From the IMG/VR virus record IMGVR_UViG_3300017771_000109, positions 1-23,649 of that record: a stretch of 23,649 nucleotides of DNA; one strand, given 5' to 3'. Below the pieces are notes generated by a model. That model was given only the letters and a program-made list of their open reading frames with translations. It was not told where the DNA came from and did no database searches. This document shows, in pieces, positions 1 to 7,809 of the stretch; position 1 is the stretch's first letter; every line of letters starts with the position of its first letter. This stretch comes from a virus. Both the position numbers and the translations under genes were made by a program.

Positions 1-21
1 ACATTATGAATGAATTTCATA

Positions 22-1182
22 TTAGATATTACTATCCTCTACTGTCTCATCATCATTGACATTTCCTGATAGGTCTTCCATATTAACGCCTGCGTCAACT
101 TTGGAATACAAATCAAGGAAACTGTTTTTAGTATCATCATCAAATCTGTTTACACACACTTGAACAGATTTTAGTTTGTTCTTAAAGATAGCATAAGCAT
201 TAATGATATGTACTAATCTACGAGTAGCGATAATCTCATCAACACCACCATCATAGAAAGTCTTACGAATTACATCAGCCCATTTAACTAGGTTTTCTGT
301 AAACTTGTCATCTTTTAAGTTATAGGCATCCCTAACGTTATCAAGTATTTTTTGTTCTACCTTGATAGGAGGATACTGTTGCTCAAAAGTAACAGGAAAT
401 CTTTCAAGGAATGCTTCATTGAGTATATTAGTACCAATAAATCTTCCGTCTTCACTACCTTTACCCTTAGTATTGGCAGTAGCAACAATGTTGAAACCTT
501 CAGCAGGTTCAACAAATTTACCAATCTTTTTAAGGAACACTCCGTTACCTTCTAAGATAGGTTGCAAACACATAATTTTGTTTGAAGCAAGGTCAATCTC
601 ATCTAACAATAGAAGAGCACCACGCTTCATAGCGTCAACAACAGGACCGTCATGCCATACTGTAGCACCGTCAACTAGTCTGAAACCACCAAGTAAATCA
701 TCTTCGTCCGTTTCAACAGTTATGTTAACTCTAATTAATTCTCTTTTTAACTCAGCACACGCTTGAGTAACACCTAAAGTCTTACCGTTACCAGAAAGAC
801 CTGTAATAAATGTAGGATAGAATATTTTAGATTTTACAATATTCTTAATATCTTTGTAATTACCAAATGATACGAAAGTTGCCTCTTTATTAGGAACTAA
901 ACTCTCAGTATTTTGAGCAGTCTCTTTTAAAGTAACTGTCTCAGCAACTGCTTTAGTCTTAGGCAATTTCTGTTTGATATTCTTACTAGGGTTTACAACA
1001 CCGTCAGTAGGTAATTTATATACGCCTCTGCCCACTTTGTAATCTCCTGAATTTACTAACCAACTGTTACCAGTAAGGTTAAATTTTGTTTCAATTTCTT
1101 GTACTTGCTTTCTTGTTACTGTATCAGTACCAAGTTCTTTAACCGCAAGGTCAACAAACTTTTTTTGTTTCTCGTTTAACAT
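22..1182 (-). CDS. cobS: CobS-like MoxR-family AAA+ ATPase
   Basis: A single-ring AAA+ ATPase of the CobS/MoxR type. Counted from the chosen start, the Walker A motif GLSGNGKT is at residues 128-135, Walker B LLLLDEID at about 190-197, and a sensor-1 VATAN at about 233. The roughly 100 residues before the ATPase core are a small helical domain plus a linker. In cobalamin synthesis CobS works with CobT to insert cobalt; many MoxR ATPases instead pair with VWA proteins as chaperones, and here the partner is the adjacent CobT-like gene. Start choice: an ATG at 1209 lies only 12 bases after the -10 box with no ribosome site, whereas the ATG at 1182 has AAAGGA eight bases upstream, so 1182 is preferred (386 aa; 395 aa from 1209). 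The gene name follows usual marine-phage annotation. A true cobalt-chelatase role is not shown by the sequence. Confidence 0.85.
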   Translation of the reverse strand: MLNEKQKKFVDLAVKELGTDTVTRKQVQEIETKFNLTGNSWLVNSGDYKVGRGVYKLPTDGVVNPSKNIKQKLPKTKAVAETVTLKETAQNTESLVPNKEATFVSFGNYKDIKNIVKSKIFYPTFITGLSGNGKTLGVTQACAELKRELIRVNITVETDEDDLLGGFRLVDGATVWHDGPVVDAMKRGALLLLDEIDLASNKIMCLQPILEGNGVFLKKIGKFVEPAEGFNIVATANTKGKGSEDGRFIGTNILNEAFLERFPVTFEQQYPPIKVEQKILDNVRDAYNLKDDKFTENLVKWADVIRKTFYDGGVDEIIATRRLVHIINAYAIFKNKLKSVQVCVNRFDDDTKNSFLDLYSKVDAGVNMEDLSGNVNDDETVEDSNI

Positions 1183-1206
1183 AAATGTAGTCCTTTCATT
1201 TTTTTT

Positions 1207-1321
1207 CATAATATAGTCTATATCCTATCACAGTTTGTGGTTAAAGTCAAGCGTTATTGGCATAATAAAACCTTTATTTTTCAACGCTTTACAAATTAAT
1301 TGCTGTGTCAACATGTCGCAC
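1207..1321 (-). repeat. imperfect upstream module, copy A (before cobS)
   Basis: The leader of the CobS-like gene resembles that of the CobT-like gene at 3679-3795. Shared blocks in the same order on the minus strand are GTGCGAyATG, CAGCAAT, CGTTGA, ATAAAGGTT, TTATGCCAATA, TTGACTT, TAACCA and TAGGATATA, then the palindrome and TATTATG. Spacing differs by a few bases. It looks like a diverged duplication of a regulatory segment. Confidence 0.55.
1222..1250 (-). promoter_or_regulatory. sigma70-type promoter of cobS-like gene
   Basis: On the minus strand there is TTGACT (1245-1250), a 17-base spacer ending in TGTGA, then TAGGAT (1222-1227). The TG one base before the -10 box gives an extended -10. 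The palindrome ATATAGACTATAT (1211-1223) follows directly, over the expected transcription start. The same arrangement stands before the CobT-like and DUF4338 genes. Confidence 0.75.
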
Positions 1322-1338
1322 TTAGTCATTTTTTTCAT
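1228..1338 (-). CDS. possible 36-aa small ORF between cobT and cobS
   Basis: An open frame begins with ATG immediately after the CobT-like stop codon (TAAATG) and encodes 36 residues rich in Lys and Leu, ending inside the cobS promoter. There is no convincing ribosome site, only the coupling-like position. The related segment before cobT does not keep this frame open, which argues that the similarity is regulatory rather than coding. Listed only as a possibility. Confidence 0.2.
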   Translation of the reverse strand: MKKMTKCDMLTQQLICKALKNKGFIMPITLDFNHKL

Positions 1339-3663
1339 TTAGGCAACTCTTTCCACAAATTTATTCAGTAAAACTCTGGATATCTTTTTAGTTTTTAAAG
1401 TCTTACCAAATTCTGATTTCATTTTAGCAATTGACATATCTGGATCAATCTTCGCTTCTTCGTCAACTATCTTTAAATTCTTTTTTGGAATGATAAACAA
1501 TTCATCATAACCATTACCAACAATAGTACCAACTTTATCTTTACGCATTTGTTTTCTTACAGCGTCAACACCATTATAACCGGCACCTTCTGGTAAGAAA
1601 TTTGATATATCATAGTAACTAGCATTATTTCTACTTGTAACATAGAAACCTACAACGTTAGTACCAGTAGCATGTCTTAACATATCAAATATAACAGCAG
1701 TTGATTTTGTAAATCTATGACTTTCATAAGGATAGTTTTTTCTAGTAATTGAATTTTTAATAACTAAATCTGCTCTTTCAGCACCATAATCTAATTCTAA
1801 CTTGCCATCTACTTCAACAACAGTATTATACATTGAATGACCACAACCATCAGTTAAAAAGATTGTATTCATTTTTTGTATCTTATGTTTAGCAATAAAG
1901 TTTTTAACAATAGTTATAGAAGCAACTACAGCAGGATCCAAAGGAGTACCGCCAAGTCTCATACAACTAGGTATATCAATTGGTTCTTCATAACTGTCAT
2001 AATTTCTTCTATGATTATAATATTGAGTATGATACTCACCAAATCTATATAAGTTTAACATATTCTCATTATACTCAGGAGTTTTTTGGTCACTTGATAA
2101 CCACTCAATTAAGTTTACGTTTTCAATAAACAAGTCACCGTGTTTATGTTTAAAAGGATTGTTATTAATATCTCTTGTTGCTCTACTTGAATAACCATAA
2201 TCATCATCAGCGTCTTTTTTATAGAACGCAGCTCTAGTAATATCTGAAAAAGCAAATACTCTAAAAGGTATTTGAACTGCTTTACAAAACATTACTAAGT
2301 TTAAAGTTTGTTTGATTGTGTCATCAATATTTTGAGACATGGATCCAGACCAATCTATAAACATAATCATACCATGATTTTTGGCACCTGGTTCTACTTG
2401 AATTTTTTTGAATATATCATCATTGAATTTATATGAGTGAATTTTATTCATATTGATAATACCAGTTTTACTTGTCATAGACTTTTTATAATTATCTGCC
2501 GCTTTTTTCATTTCAAACTCTTTTGCCATATAAGAGATTGTACCAGATTGTGATTTCTTCCACTCTTTAAATCTATTCACACTATTTGCTAACAATCTAG
2601 GAGTTGATTGATATTTTACATAGTAATCTTTGTATATCTTAGCAATTTGTTTTGTAGATACAATAACGTCATCCTCATTAAGACTTGGTAATGTAACATA
2701 CATACGGTCTCTAGTATTCTCAGACATATTTGATAAAGACTTCATTGCTTCATTAAATACTTCATCAGTTAATGAACCGTCACTTTTTGAAGGAGTAATT
2801 TTTTCAGGTTGATAATCTGGATTATGACCACCCATGTGACCTTTGTCACCATCTACTTTTTGTTTATTATCGTTTTCAGGTTTGTCTTCGTTACCTTGTG
2901 AACTACCAGAAGTATTGTCTTCTTGTTTATCTTCTTCTTTATCGCCACCAGATTGTTCTTGTTCTTGGTCACCTGGATCCTGACTATCTGAACTATCAGA
3001 TTGCTCTGATTGATTATCTAATTCTTCTTGGTCAAGTTTATCTTGTTCTATTTCTTTTAACTGTTTAAATAAAGGGTCTTTTTCTTTATCGTAATTTTCT
3101 TCACCAGAATATTTGAATATTTGTTTTGCAAGGTCAATTACATCATCAAAAGTTTCTAAGTGATTTGATTTTTCAATAAATGATTTTTCTTGGTCATTAA
3201 ACTCAATAGTATTTTCTAAGTGACCAGATTTTGTAAACACATTAAGTCTATCAATAAATCTCATATTGTTTGCTTCGTCACCAATCTTACCAAAAAAGTC
3301 TCTAGCAACTAATTCTTTGTAACCGTTAAAGTATGATTTTCTAAGACCAGGGTATTTTAATTTCATCTTCTTATCAATTCTGATATCTTCAATAACATTC
3401 ATGTAAGAATGAGGAATATTGTATTTCTTTTTTGCTTCGTTTAATTTTGTCTCATCAGCAGGAGTCCATAATGCGTGACCAACTTCGTGTCCACATAATA
3501 AGTCATAAAGGTCATTAGACATATTGTCCCATATTGGAAGACATAAAGTTCTAGTCTTAGGTACAAAGTGTGCTGTCTTAACTTTACGGTGTTCTACATT
3601 TAGATTTTCTGTTGCAAGTAATTTAGCAAGATTTGATTTTTGCTCTTTTGAAATAGTATTCAT
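1339..3663 (-). CDS. cobT: CobT-like VWA protein with HExxH metallopeptidase motif
   Basis: A large protein of three parts. The N-terminal domain holds HEVGH at residues 59-63 and, some 30 residues on, NVIEDIRID (89-97), the layout of an HExxH zinc peptidase with a downstream acidic ligand. Residues about 200-290 form a very acidic, Gln/Asp/Ser-rich linker. The C-terminal half is a von Willebrand A domain with a full MIDAS metal site: DWSGS at 437-441, a later GGTPL threonine and TDG. CobT of cobalamin synthesis likewise has an acidic linker and a VWA domain, and partners CobS, which is the next gene. Start choice: the ATG at 3663 has GAGG six bases upstream; an in-frame ATG at 3681 has no ribosome site and sits almost at the transcription start (774 aa versus 780 aa). 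The gene has its own promoter and is 156 bases upstream of cobS. A MoxR-VWA protein-remodelling pair is at least as likely as a chelatase. Confidence 0.8.
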   Translation of the reverse strand: MNTISKEQKSNLAKLLATENLNVEHRKVKTAHFVPKTRTLCLPIWDNMSNDLYDLLCGHEVGHALWTPADETKLNEAKKKYNIPHSYMNVIEDIRIDKKMKLKYPGLRKSYFNGYKELVARDFFGKIGDEANNMRFIDRLNVFTKSGHLENTIEFNDQEKSFIEKSNHLETFDDVIDLAKQIFKYSGEENYDKEKDPLFKQLKEIEQDKLDQEELDNQSEQSDSSDSQDPGDQEQEQSGGDKEEDKQEDNTSGSSQGNEDKPENDNKQKVDGDKGHMGGHNPDYQPEKITPSKSDGSLTDEVFNEAMKSLSNMSENTRDRMYVTLPSLNEDDVIVSTKQIAKIYKDYYVKYQSTPRLLANSVNRFKEWKKSQSGTISYMAKEFEMKKAADNYKKSMTSKTGIINMNKIHSYKFNDDIFKKIQVEPGAKNHGMIMFIDWSGSMSQNIDDTIKQTLNLVMFCKAVQIPFRVFAFSDITRAAFYKKDADDDYGYSSRATRDINNNPFKHKHGDLFIENVNLIEWLSSDQKTPEYNENMLNLYRFGEYHTQYYNHRRNYDSYEEPIDIPSCMRLGGTPLDPAVVASITIVKNFIAKHKIQKMNTIFLTDGCGHSMYNTVVEVDGKLELDYGAERADLVIKNSITRKNYPYESHRFTKSTAVIFDMLRHATGTNVVGFYVTSRNNASYYDISNFLPEGAGYNGVDAVRKQMRKDKVGTIVGNGYDELFIIPKKNLKIVDEEAKIDPDMSIAKMKSEFGKTLKTKKISRVLLNKFVERVA

Positions 3664-3678
3664 ATTTGACCTCGTTTT

Positions 3679-3795
3679 CATAATATACTGTATATCCTAT
3701 ACCAATTTGGTTAAAAAGTCAACATATATTGGCATAAAATACAAAAAAAGAACCTTTATAAATCAACGATTTATTGCTGGTGCGTCATATCGCAC
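3679..3795 (-). repeat. imperfect upstream module, copy B (before cobT)
   Basis: This is the counterpart of the segment at 1207-1321, with the same ordered blocks from GTGCGATATG to TATTATG. It contains the promoter and the hairpins described separately. Confidence 0.55.
3694..3722 (-). promoter_or_regulatory. sigma70-type promoter of cobT-like gene
   Basis: TTGACT (3717-3722), a 17-base spacer, then TAGGAT (3694-3699) on the minus strand. The palindrome ATATACAGTATAT (3683-3695) follows. Compared with the cobS and DUF4338 copies, its inner G/C pair is swapped to C/G, so the dyad symmetry is kept. Confidence 0.75.
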
Positions 3796-3798
3796 AGC
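3743..3798 (-). terminator. hairpins and T-run after the DUF4338 gene (weak terminator candidate)
   Basis: Reading the minus strand after the stop codon, a stem GCTG-TGCG / CGCA-CAGC with one bulged C (3776-3798) is followed by a perfect 7-bp AT-rich stem ATAAATC/GATTTAT (3758-3774). Eight bases later comes a run of seven T (3743-3749). The gap before the T-run and the AT-rich stem make this a poor classical terminator, so it may instead be a leader structure. Confidence 0.35.
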
Positions 3799-3817
3799 CT
3801 ATGTTCTTGTTTTGTTC

Positions 3818-5074
3818 TTATCTTCCTACCTGTTTTAGATACTTTTCCTTGGTTTCTTCCCATGTTAAATGTATCAAGTCATCATAGTAAAGCGTCTCCA
3901 TGTTTGTCCTTGTTTGGTCAATCAATGATTTAATACGCTTTCTAGCATAACGTTCTCGCCATAATTCTGATAATGCGTCAACGCTACTCTCAAAACTTTT
4001 GACTAGTTTATCTTCAGGTATTTCTTCTCGTAAAAATTCTCTTGTATTATCATATAGTGTGGAAAAATAAATACCTCTACTGTGGTCTGACTTTGTTAAC
4101 TCTTTTGGTATACCTAGTTTACTATATGCAAATGTATGACTTCTATTTCTGTGGTCTCTCTTATATGGTTGACCTGTAGTTTTTGTAGCACTATACCATT
4201 CAAAGTATTTTCTGGTGTGATTTTCCATAATCCACTTTCTTAACATTTGAATAGTAGGTTTTGTTGCTTCGTATGATACACTACCTGCACTATGACCTCT
4301 TTTCTTCCAATGTCTTAAATTTTGATATTGACTAAAACTACCATATAAACTTGTAGTTGTAACACCAACCATTGTATCGCCATATTCTTTTTTCCATGTC
4401 TCTTGTACTTTATCTGATAAACACATCAACGCAAGTAACTTACCACCTGTGTAATTATAACCTAGTGGTTGTAGTGGCACAATCGTACTACCTATCGCCG
4501 TGTGATTAATCATCTTTTTAGTTTTACGTTCTCTATCCCAACCTATGTAACTATCTCTAGGTGTTAAATCTAAAAAGTCACTTGATATACAAATGACACC
4601 TAGATATTTCTTTGTTGGTTTATCTCTTACTATAAAGTTTAGATTACGACCTATATTGTTATTGTTTTTCATTGTAGAGGCAAATGTTCTTATTGCGTTC
4701 CACAATTGTGGTAATTCTGGACTATCTTTTGTATAGATTAGTTCTGGTTGTAACTTCTCAAAATCCATAGGATCCTGAGGTGACCATATATTGTTCTTTA
4801 CATGAGTTAATAGTTTGTCTTTTGATAAATCTACTAATTGACTTTCTTCGCCAAATAAAGTGTTTACTGTCTGAGCAGGATACTTGTTTTTAACTTCACA
4901 CCATTTTTGATATAACGTATATTCTTCTACCGTCATACCAGACACATAACCTAGTTCAGTAATTAAACGTTCTTTAAGTTCGTTTGTATCTATATGTTCG
5001 TAAGGTGTAGGGTTTTCTTGTTGAAAGGTCTCCCATTGCTTTTCTAATAAAGGGTCTATAATTTTTTCTGCCAT
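3818..5074 (-). CDS. DUF4338 / DruA-like protein
   Basis: A protein of 418 residues with no signal peptide or membrane segment. The middle carries a run of features I associate with DUF4338, the domain of DruA from Druantia defence systems: YLGVI, RDSYIGW, an INH-type turn, GYN followed by GGKLLALMCLSD, a W-KEYGD step, GVTTTSLYG, then WKKRGHSAGS (roughly residues 155-265). A basic C-terminal part follows. The biochemical activity of the domain is not established to my knowledge. Start: the ATG at 5074 lies 12 bases after the -10 box, no ribosome site precedes it, and no nearby internal start is available. The message would therefore have an extremely short leader. It has its own promoter inside the end of the upstream glycosyltransferase gene. 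The family call is from memory of the motif pattern; the gene itself is certain. Confidence 0.7.
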   Translation of the reverse strand: MAEKIIDPLLEKQWETFQQENPTPYEHIDTNELKERLITELGYVSGMTVEEYTLYQKWCEVKNKYPAQTVNTLFGEESQLVDLSKDKLLTHVKNNIWSPQDPMDFEKLQPELIYTKDSPELPQLWNAIRTFASTMKNNNNIGRNLNFIVRDKPTKKYLGVICISSDFLDLTPRDSYIGWDRERKTKKMINHTAIGSTIVPLQPLGYNYTGGKLLALMCLSDKVQETWKKEYGDTMVGVTTTSLYGSFSQYQNLRHWKKRGHSAGSVSYEATKPTIQMLRKWIMENHTRKYFEWYSATKTTGQPYKRDHRNRSHTFAYSKLGIPKELTKSDHSRGIYFSTLYDNTREFLREEIPEDKLVKSFESSVDALSELWRERYARKRIKSLIDQTRTNMETLYYDDLIHLTWEETKEKYLKQVGR

Positions 5075-5086
5075 AATATAGTCTAT

Positions 5087-5115
5087 ATCCTATCACAAAT
5101 TAATCAAATTGTCAA
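5087..5115 (-). promoter_or_regulatory. sigma70-type promoter of DUF4338 gene
   Basis: TTGACA (5110-5115), a 17-base spacer ending in TGTGA, then TAGGAT (5087-5092) on the minus strand, overlapping the last codons of the glycosyltransferase gene. The palindrome ATATAGACTATAT (5076-5088) follows, identical to the cobS copy. Confidence 0.75.
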
Positions 5116-6100
5116 GCCTTGATTGAAAAGCGTTGTAATACCACTCTTTTGACTTCAATGTTCTTCGTTTATAGTCTTCTAATATCTCATTATACTTTTC
5201 TTGCCAGCTATTATTTGTTCTCATTTCTTCAATTTTAGAATATAAATGTTCTACATCTGTTACCCTTTGCCATTCGTTTCCAACTATTGTATTGTTTACG
5301 TCATATTTCATATGAACAAATGGTATTATGCCACATGCTAATGCTTCGTGGTATCTACTTGTTGTTGCTGTCTCACTCATCCAGTTAAAACACATTGTTG
5401 TTTTACCATTTGTTAAGTGTGGTAATAGATTTCTCATCTTATCTATTTTCTTATCTCTTTGTACACCTGAAAACTTACCAATCCAGTATGCACTAATTTT
5501 TTTCTCTTTGTATATTTGTTTAAAGAAAGTGTGTCTTATATCTCCACTATCAACATTATCTGCCGTCTTTCTTTTGTCTGTACCCCAATATACAAAATCA
5601 TATGCTCTTGTACCTTCTTCTAGTTTAGGTGGTATTGCGTCTGTGATAAAATGATACTTCATAGCATGTATGCCACCTTCAATATCTATTTCATCTAATA
5701 TACTTACCTTACCTATATCAAATCCTTTAAATGTTTTGTTTCTGTATAGTTCTTCATTATCTGCTCTATCACTTCTCATTATAATAATATGTTTGTCTGC
5801 CAACATGGCACCTATCTCTTGTACCTTTTCGTTACTACGAAATACTTGTCTATTGTCCTGAAAATTTTTGATATGGAATGTAAACTCATTCTCACTTGGT
5901 ATTAGAATAACATCACTATCTTTAATATCATCCATTTTTTGTCTGTTTGCAAAACCAAAACCAAAGTTGTAATATCCATATTGATGTTGTGGTCTTTGTA
6001 TTTGATATTTTTTATATAACTCATAAAAAGAATCCATAATATCTAATAACGGTTCTTTGTAATTTGTTCCACTTCTTAATCTAGCAATTGTTATTTTCAT
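5093..6100 (-). CDS. GT-B type glycosyltransferase
   Basis: A 335-residue soluble protein. The strongest signal is HEALACGIIPFVH starting at residue 251, the E-A-L-A-x-G-x-x-P motif of the nucleotide-sugar binding half of GT-B glycosyltransferases. The N-terminal half has alternating strands and helices (DVILIPSE, HIIIMRSD), as expected of the acceptor-side Rossmann domain. The acceptor (DNA base, lipid or virion protein) cannot be read from sequence. It is the last gene of the gp55-gp46 operon: its ATG overlaps the gp46 stop by four bases (ATGA), so translation is probably coupled. The length fits the fold. It is unlike the T4 DNA glucosyltransferases as far as I can see. Confidence 0.7.
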   Translation of the reverse strand: MKITIARLRSGTNYKEPLLDIMDSFYELYKKYQIQRPQHQYGYYNFGFGFANRQKMDDIKDSDVILIPSENEFTFHIKNFQDNRQVFRSNEKVQEIGAMLADKHIIIMRSDRADNEELYRNKTFKGFDIGKVSILDEIDIEGGIHAMKYHFITDAIPPKLEEGTRAYDFVYWGTDKRKTADNVDSGDIRHTFFKQIYKEKKISAYWIGKFSGVQRDKKIDKMRNLLPHLTNGKTTMCFNWMSETATTSRYHEALACGIIPFVHMKYDVNNTIVGNEWQRVTDVEHLYSKIEEMRTNNSWQEKYNEILEDYKRRTLKSKEWYYNAFQSRLDNLINL

Positions 6101-7809
6101 TCTACTATCCTTGTAAAGTTCTTATCTTTCTCAAACCTTATTTGTTGTTTAAATTTGTCTGCCATAATATCTGTCTTGTGAGATATAATAAAAACATTCT
6201 CACCTTCTAGTGTGTTTAGTATCTTTAAGAAATCGTCTGTGCCTTGTCCGTCTAAACTACTATCAAATATTTCATCTAGTAATAATAGATTTGTTGATAT
6301 ACTGTTTTTCATTTTAGCAATAGCACGCCATGTAAATAACAATGCAAGATTTATTCTCATCTTCTCACCTTCACTAAAACTTGTATAACTAAAATCGTCT
6401 CTAAATCTACTTCTTATTATTTCTTTAAACTCATCATCTAATTTAAAGTTAACAAAGAAATCCATACTAGCAAGATACTTGTTAATTAACTGGTTCATAA
6501 TAGGCAAGTATTGTTTAATAACTTTTGTTTTGATACCTGTATCTGCTAACATTACTCTTGCCGCTTGTAGGTAATCAGTTTCTTCTTTTTTAGTTCTTAT
6601 TGAATTTTCATATTCTTGTAATTGATTTTCTAATTCTTCTAACTTACCTTTTGCTTTACCTGTGTCTTCACTTTGTTGTGATAACTGTTCAATATTATGT
6701 GCCAGTTTTGTGTTAATATTGTGTAACTCATTTTTTGATTGTTCATACTTAACACTATCAATCTCTAATACTTTTATTTCTTCGTGTACACTAGCAATTG
6801 CTTGTAATCTATTTTGTTTAGTTGTAATCTCTTTGGCAACATCTGCTAATGCCTGATTAAATTTAATAAGTGATTTGTTTTCATCAGCAATCTTTTCTGA
6901 TTTAAATTGTGGGTCAATACTTTGTTGACAAGTAGGACAGTTATCATTGAGTTCATAAAACTTCTTATGTTTTGTACATTGATTTACTTTACTTTCAAAT
7001 TGTGTTTCAAAACTATTCAGTTTCTTAACTTGTTGTCTTACCTTATCTTCATCTAGTATTGTTGTTTTAATATTTGTTATCTGTTTATTGATACCATCAA
7101 CATGTGTTGAATACTTGTCTATTGCTTGTTTATTATCTTCTATCTTAGAATTATAATCATCTATAACTTTTGTATTCTGTTTACCTGTATCTTGTAAATA
7201 TTGTTGTTGAGTTTCTACCTTACTCTTTGTTATTTGTATATCTCTATCAATATCTCTTATCTGTTCAGTAACTTCTTTGATTTGCATTTTAACTAACATA
7301 TTCATTACTGAAAATATCTTAATATCTAAAATGTCTTCTACTACCTCTCGTCTATGTGGTGACTTCAATTCCATAAAAGGAACAAATGTACTACTACCTA
7401 AGATTACTACCTGAGTAAAACTTCTATAGTTAAATTTAAGTATATTATTCTCTAAATGTTTTTGTTGGTCAGCTATAGTTGCTTCTTGGTTTATCATTTC
7501 ACCATTTAAGTATATCTGAAATATATTAGGTTTAATACCTCGTACTACTCTATACTTGTTTTGTGCAATGGTAAAGTTTACTTCTATCTCAGTACCACCT
7601 AAGTTAATACTGTTAATTAATTGTTCTTTCTTTATATCTCTAAAAGCTTTATTAAATAAAGCAAAACACAATGCGTCAAGTATAGTTGACTTACCTGCAC
7701 CGTTATGACCTATAATAAGTGTTGTTTCGTCTTTGTTTAAATCTATTTCTATACCTTGTTGTCCTGTTGAAAGAAAGTTCTTCCATTTAATCTTTTCAAA
7801 TACTATCAT
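6097..7809 (-). CDS. 46: gp46 SbcC/Rad50-like recombination ATPase subunit
   Basis: The SMC-type ATPase of the gp46/gp47 exonuclease complex, which resects DNA ends for recombination-dependent replication and degrades host DNA in T4. Walker A GHNGAGKST is at residues 34-42. A long coiled coil is interrupted by a zinc hook CPTC at 291-294. The ABC signature SFSEGEKMR is at 477-485, Walker B LLLLDEIFD at about 508-516 with D-loop SSLD, and the H-loop IISHK at about 551-555. All are intact, and 570 aa is close to T4 gp46. It overlaps the oxygenase gene upstream and the glycosyltransferase downstream by four bases each. Confidence 0.96.
   Translation of the reverse strand: MIVFEKIKWKNFLSTGQQGIEIDLNKDETTLIIGHNGAGKSTILDALCFALFNKAFRDIKKEQLINSINLGGTEIEVNFTIAQNKYRVVRGIKPNIFQIYLNGEMINQEATIADQQKHLENNILKFNYRSFTQVVILGSSTFVPFMELKSPHRREVVEDILDIKIFSVMNMLVKMQIKEVTEQIRDIDRDIQITKSKVETQQQYLQDTGKQNTKVIDDYNSKIEDNKQAIDKYSTHVDGINKQITNIKTTILDEDKVRQQVKKLNSFETQFESKVNQCTKHKKFYELNDNCPTCQQSIDPQFKSEKIADENKSLIKFNQALADVAKEITTKQNRLQAIASVHEEIKVLEIDSVKYEQSKNELHNINTKLAHNIEQLSQQSEDTGKAKGKLEELENQLQEYENSIRTKKEETDYLQAARVMLADTGIKTKVIKQYLPIMNQLINKYLASMDFFVNFKLDDEFKEIIRSRFRDDFSYTSFSEGEKMRINLALLFTWRAIAKMKNSISTNLLLLDEIFDSSLDGQGTDDFLKILNTLEGENVFIISHKTDIMADKFKQQIRFEKDKNFTRIVE

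Noticed and set aside
1-20. ATG two bases after the cobS stop that could begin the next gene
   Set aside because: Only about six codons are visible before the window edge and no clear ribosome site precedes them, so it cannot be supported.
352-766. Plus-strand open frames opposite the CobS-like gene
   Set aside because: They lie wholly inside a gene with intact AAA+ motifs, have no ribosome site or promoter, and encode no recognisable domain. The same applies to the other plus-strand frames across the window.
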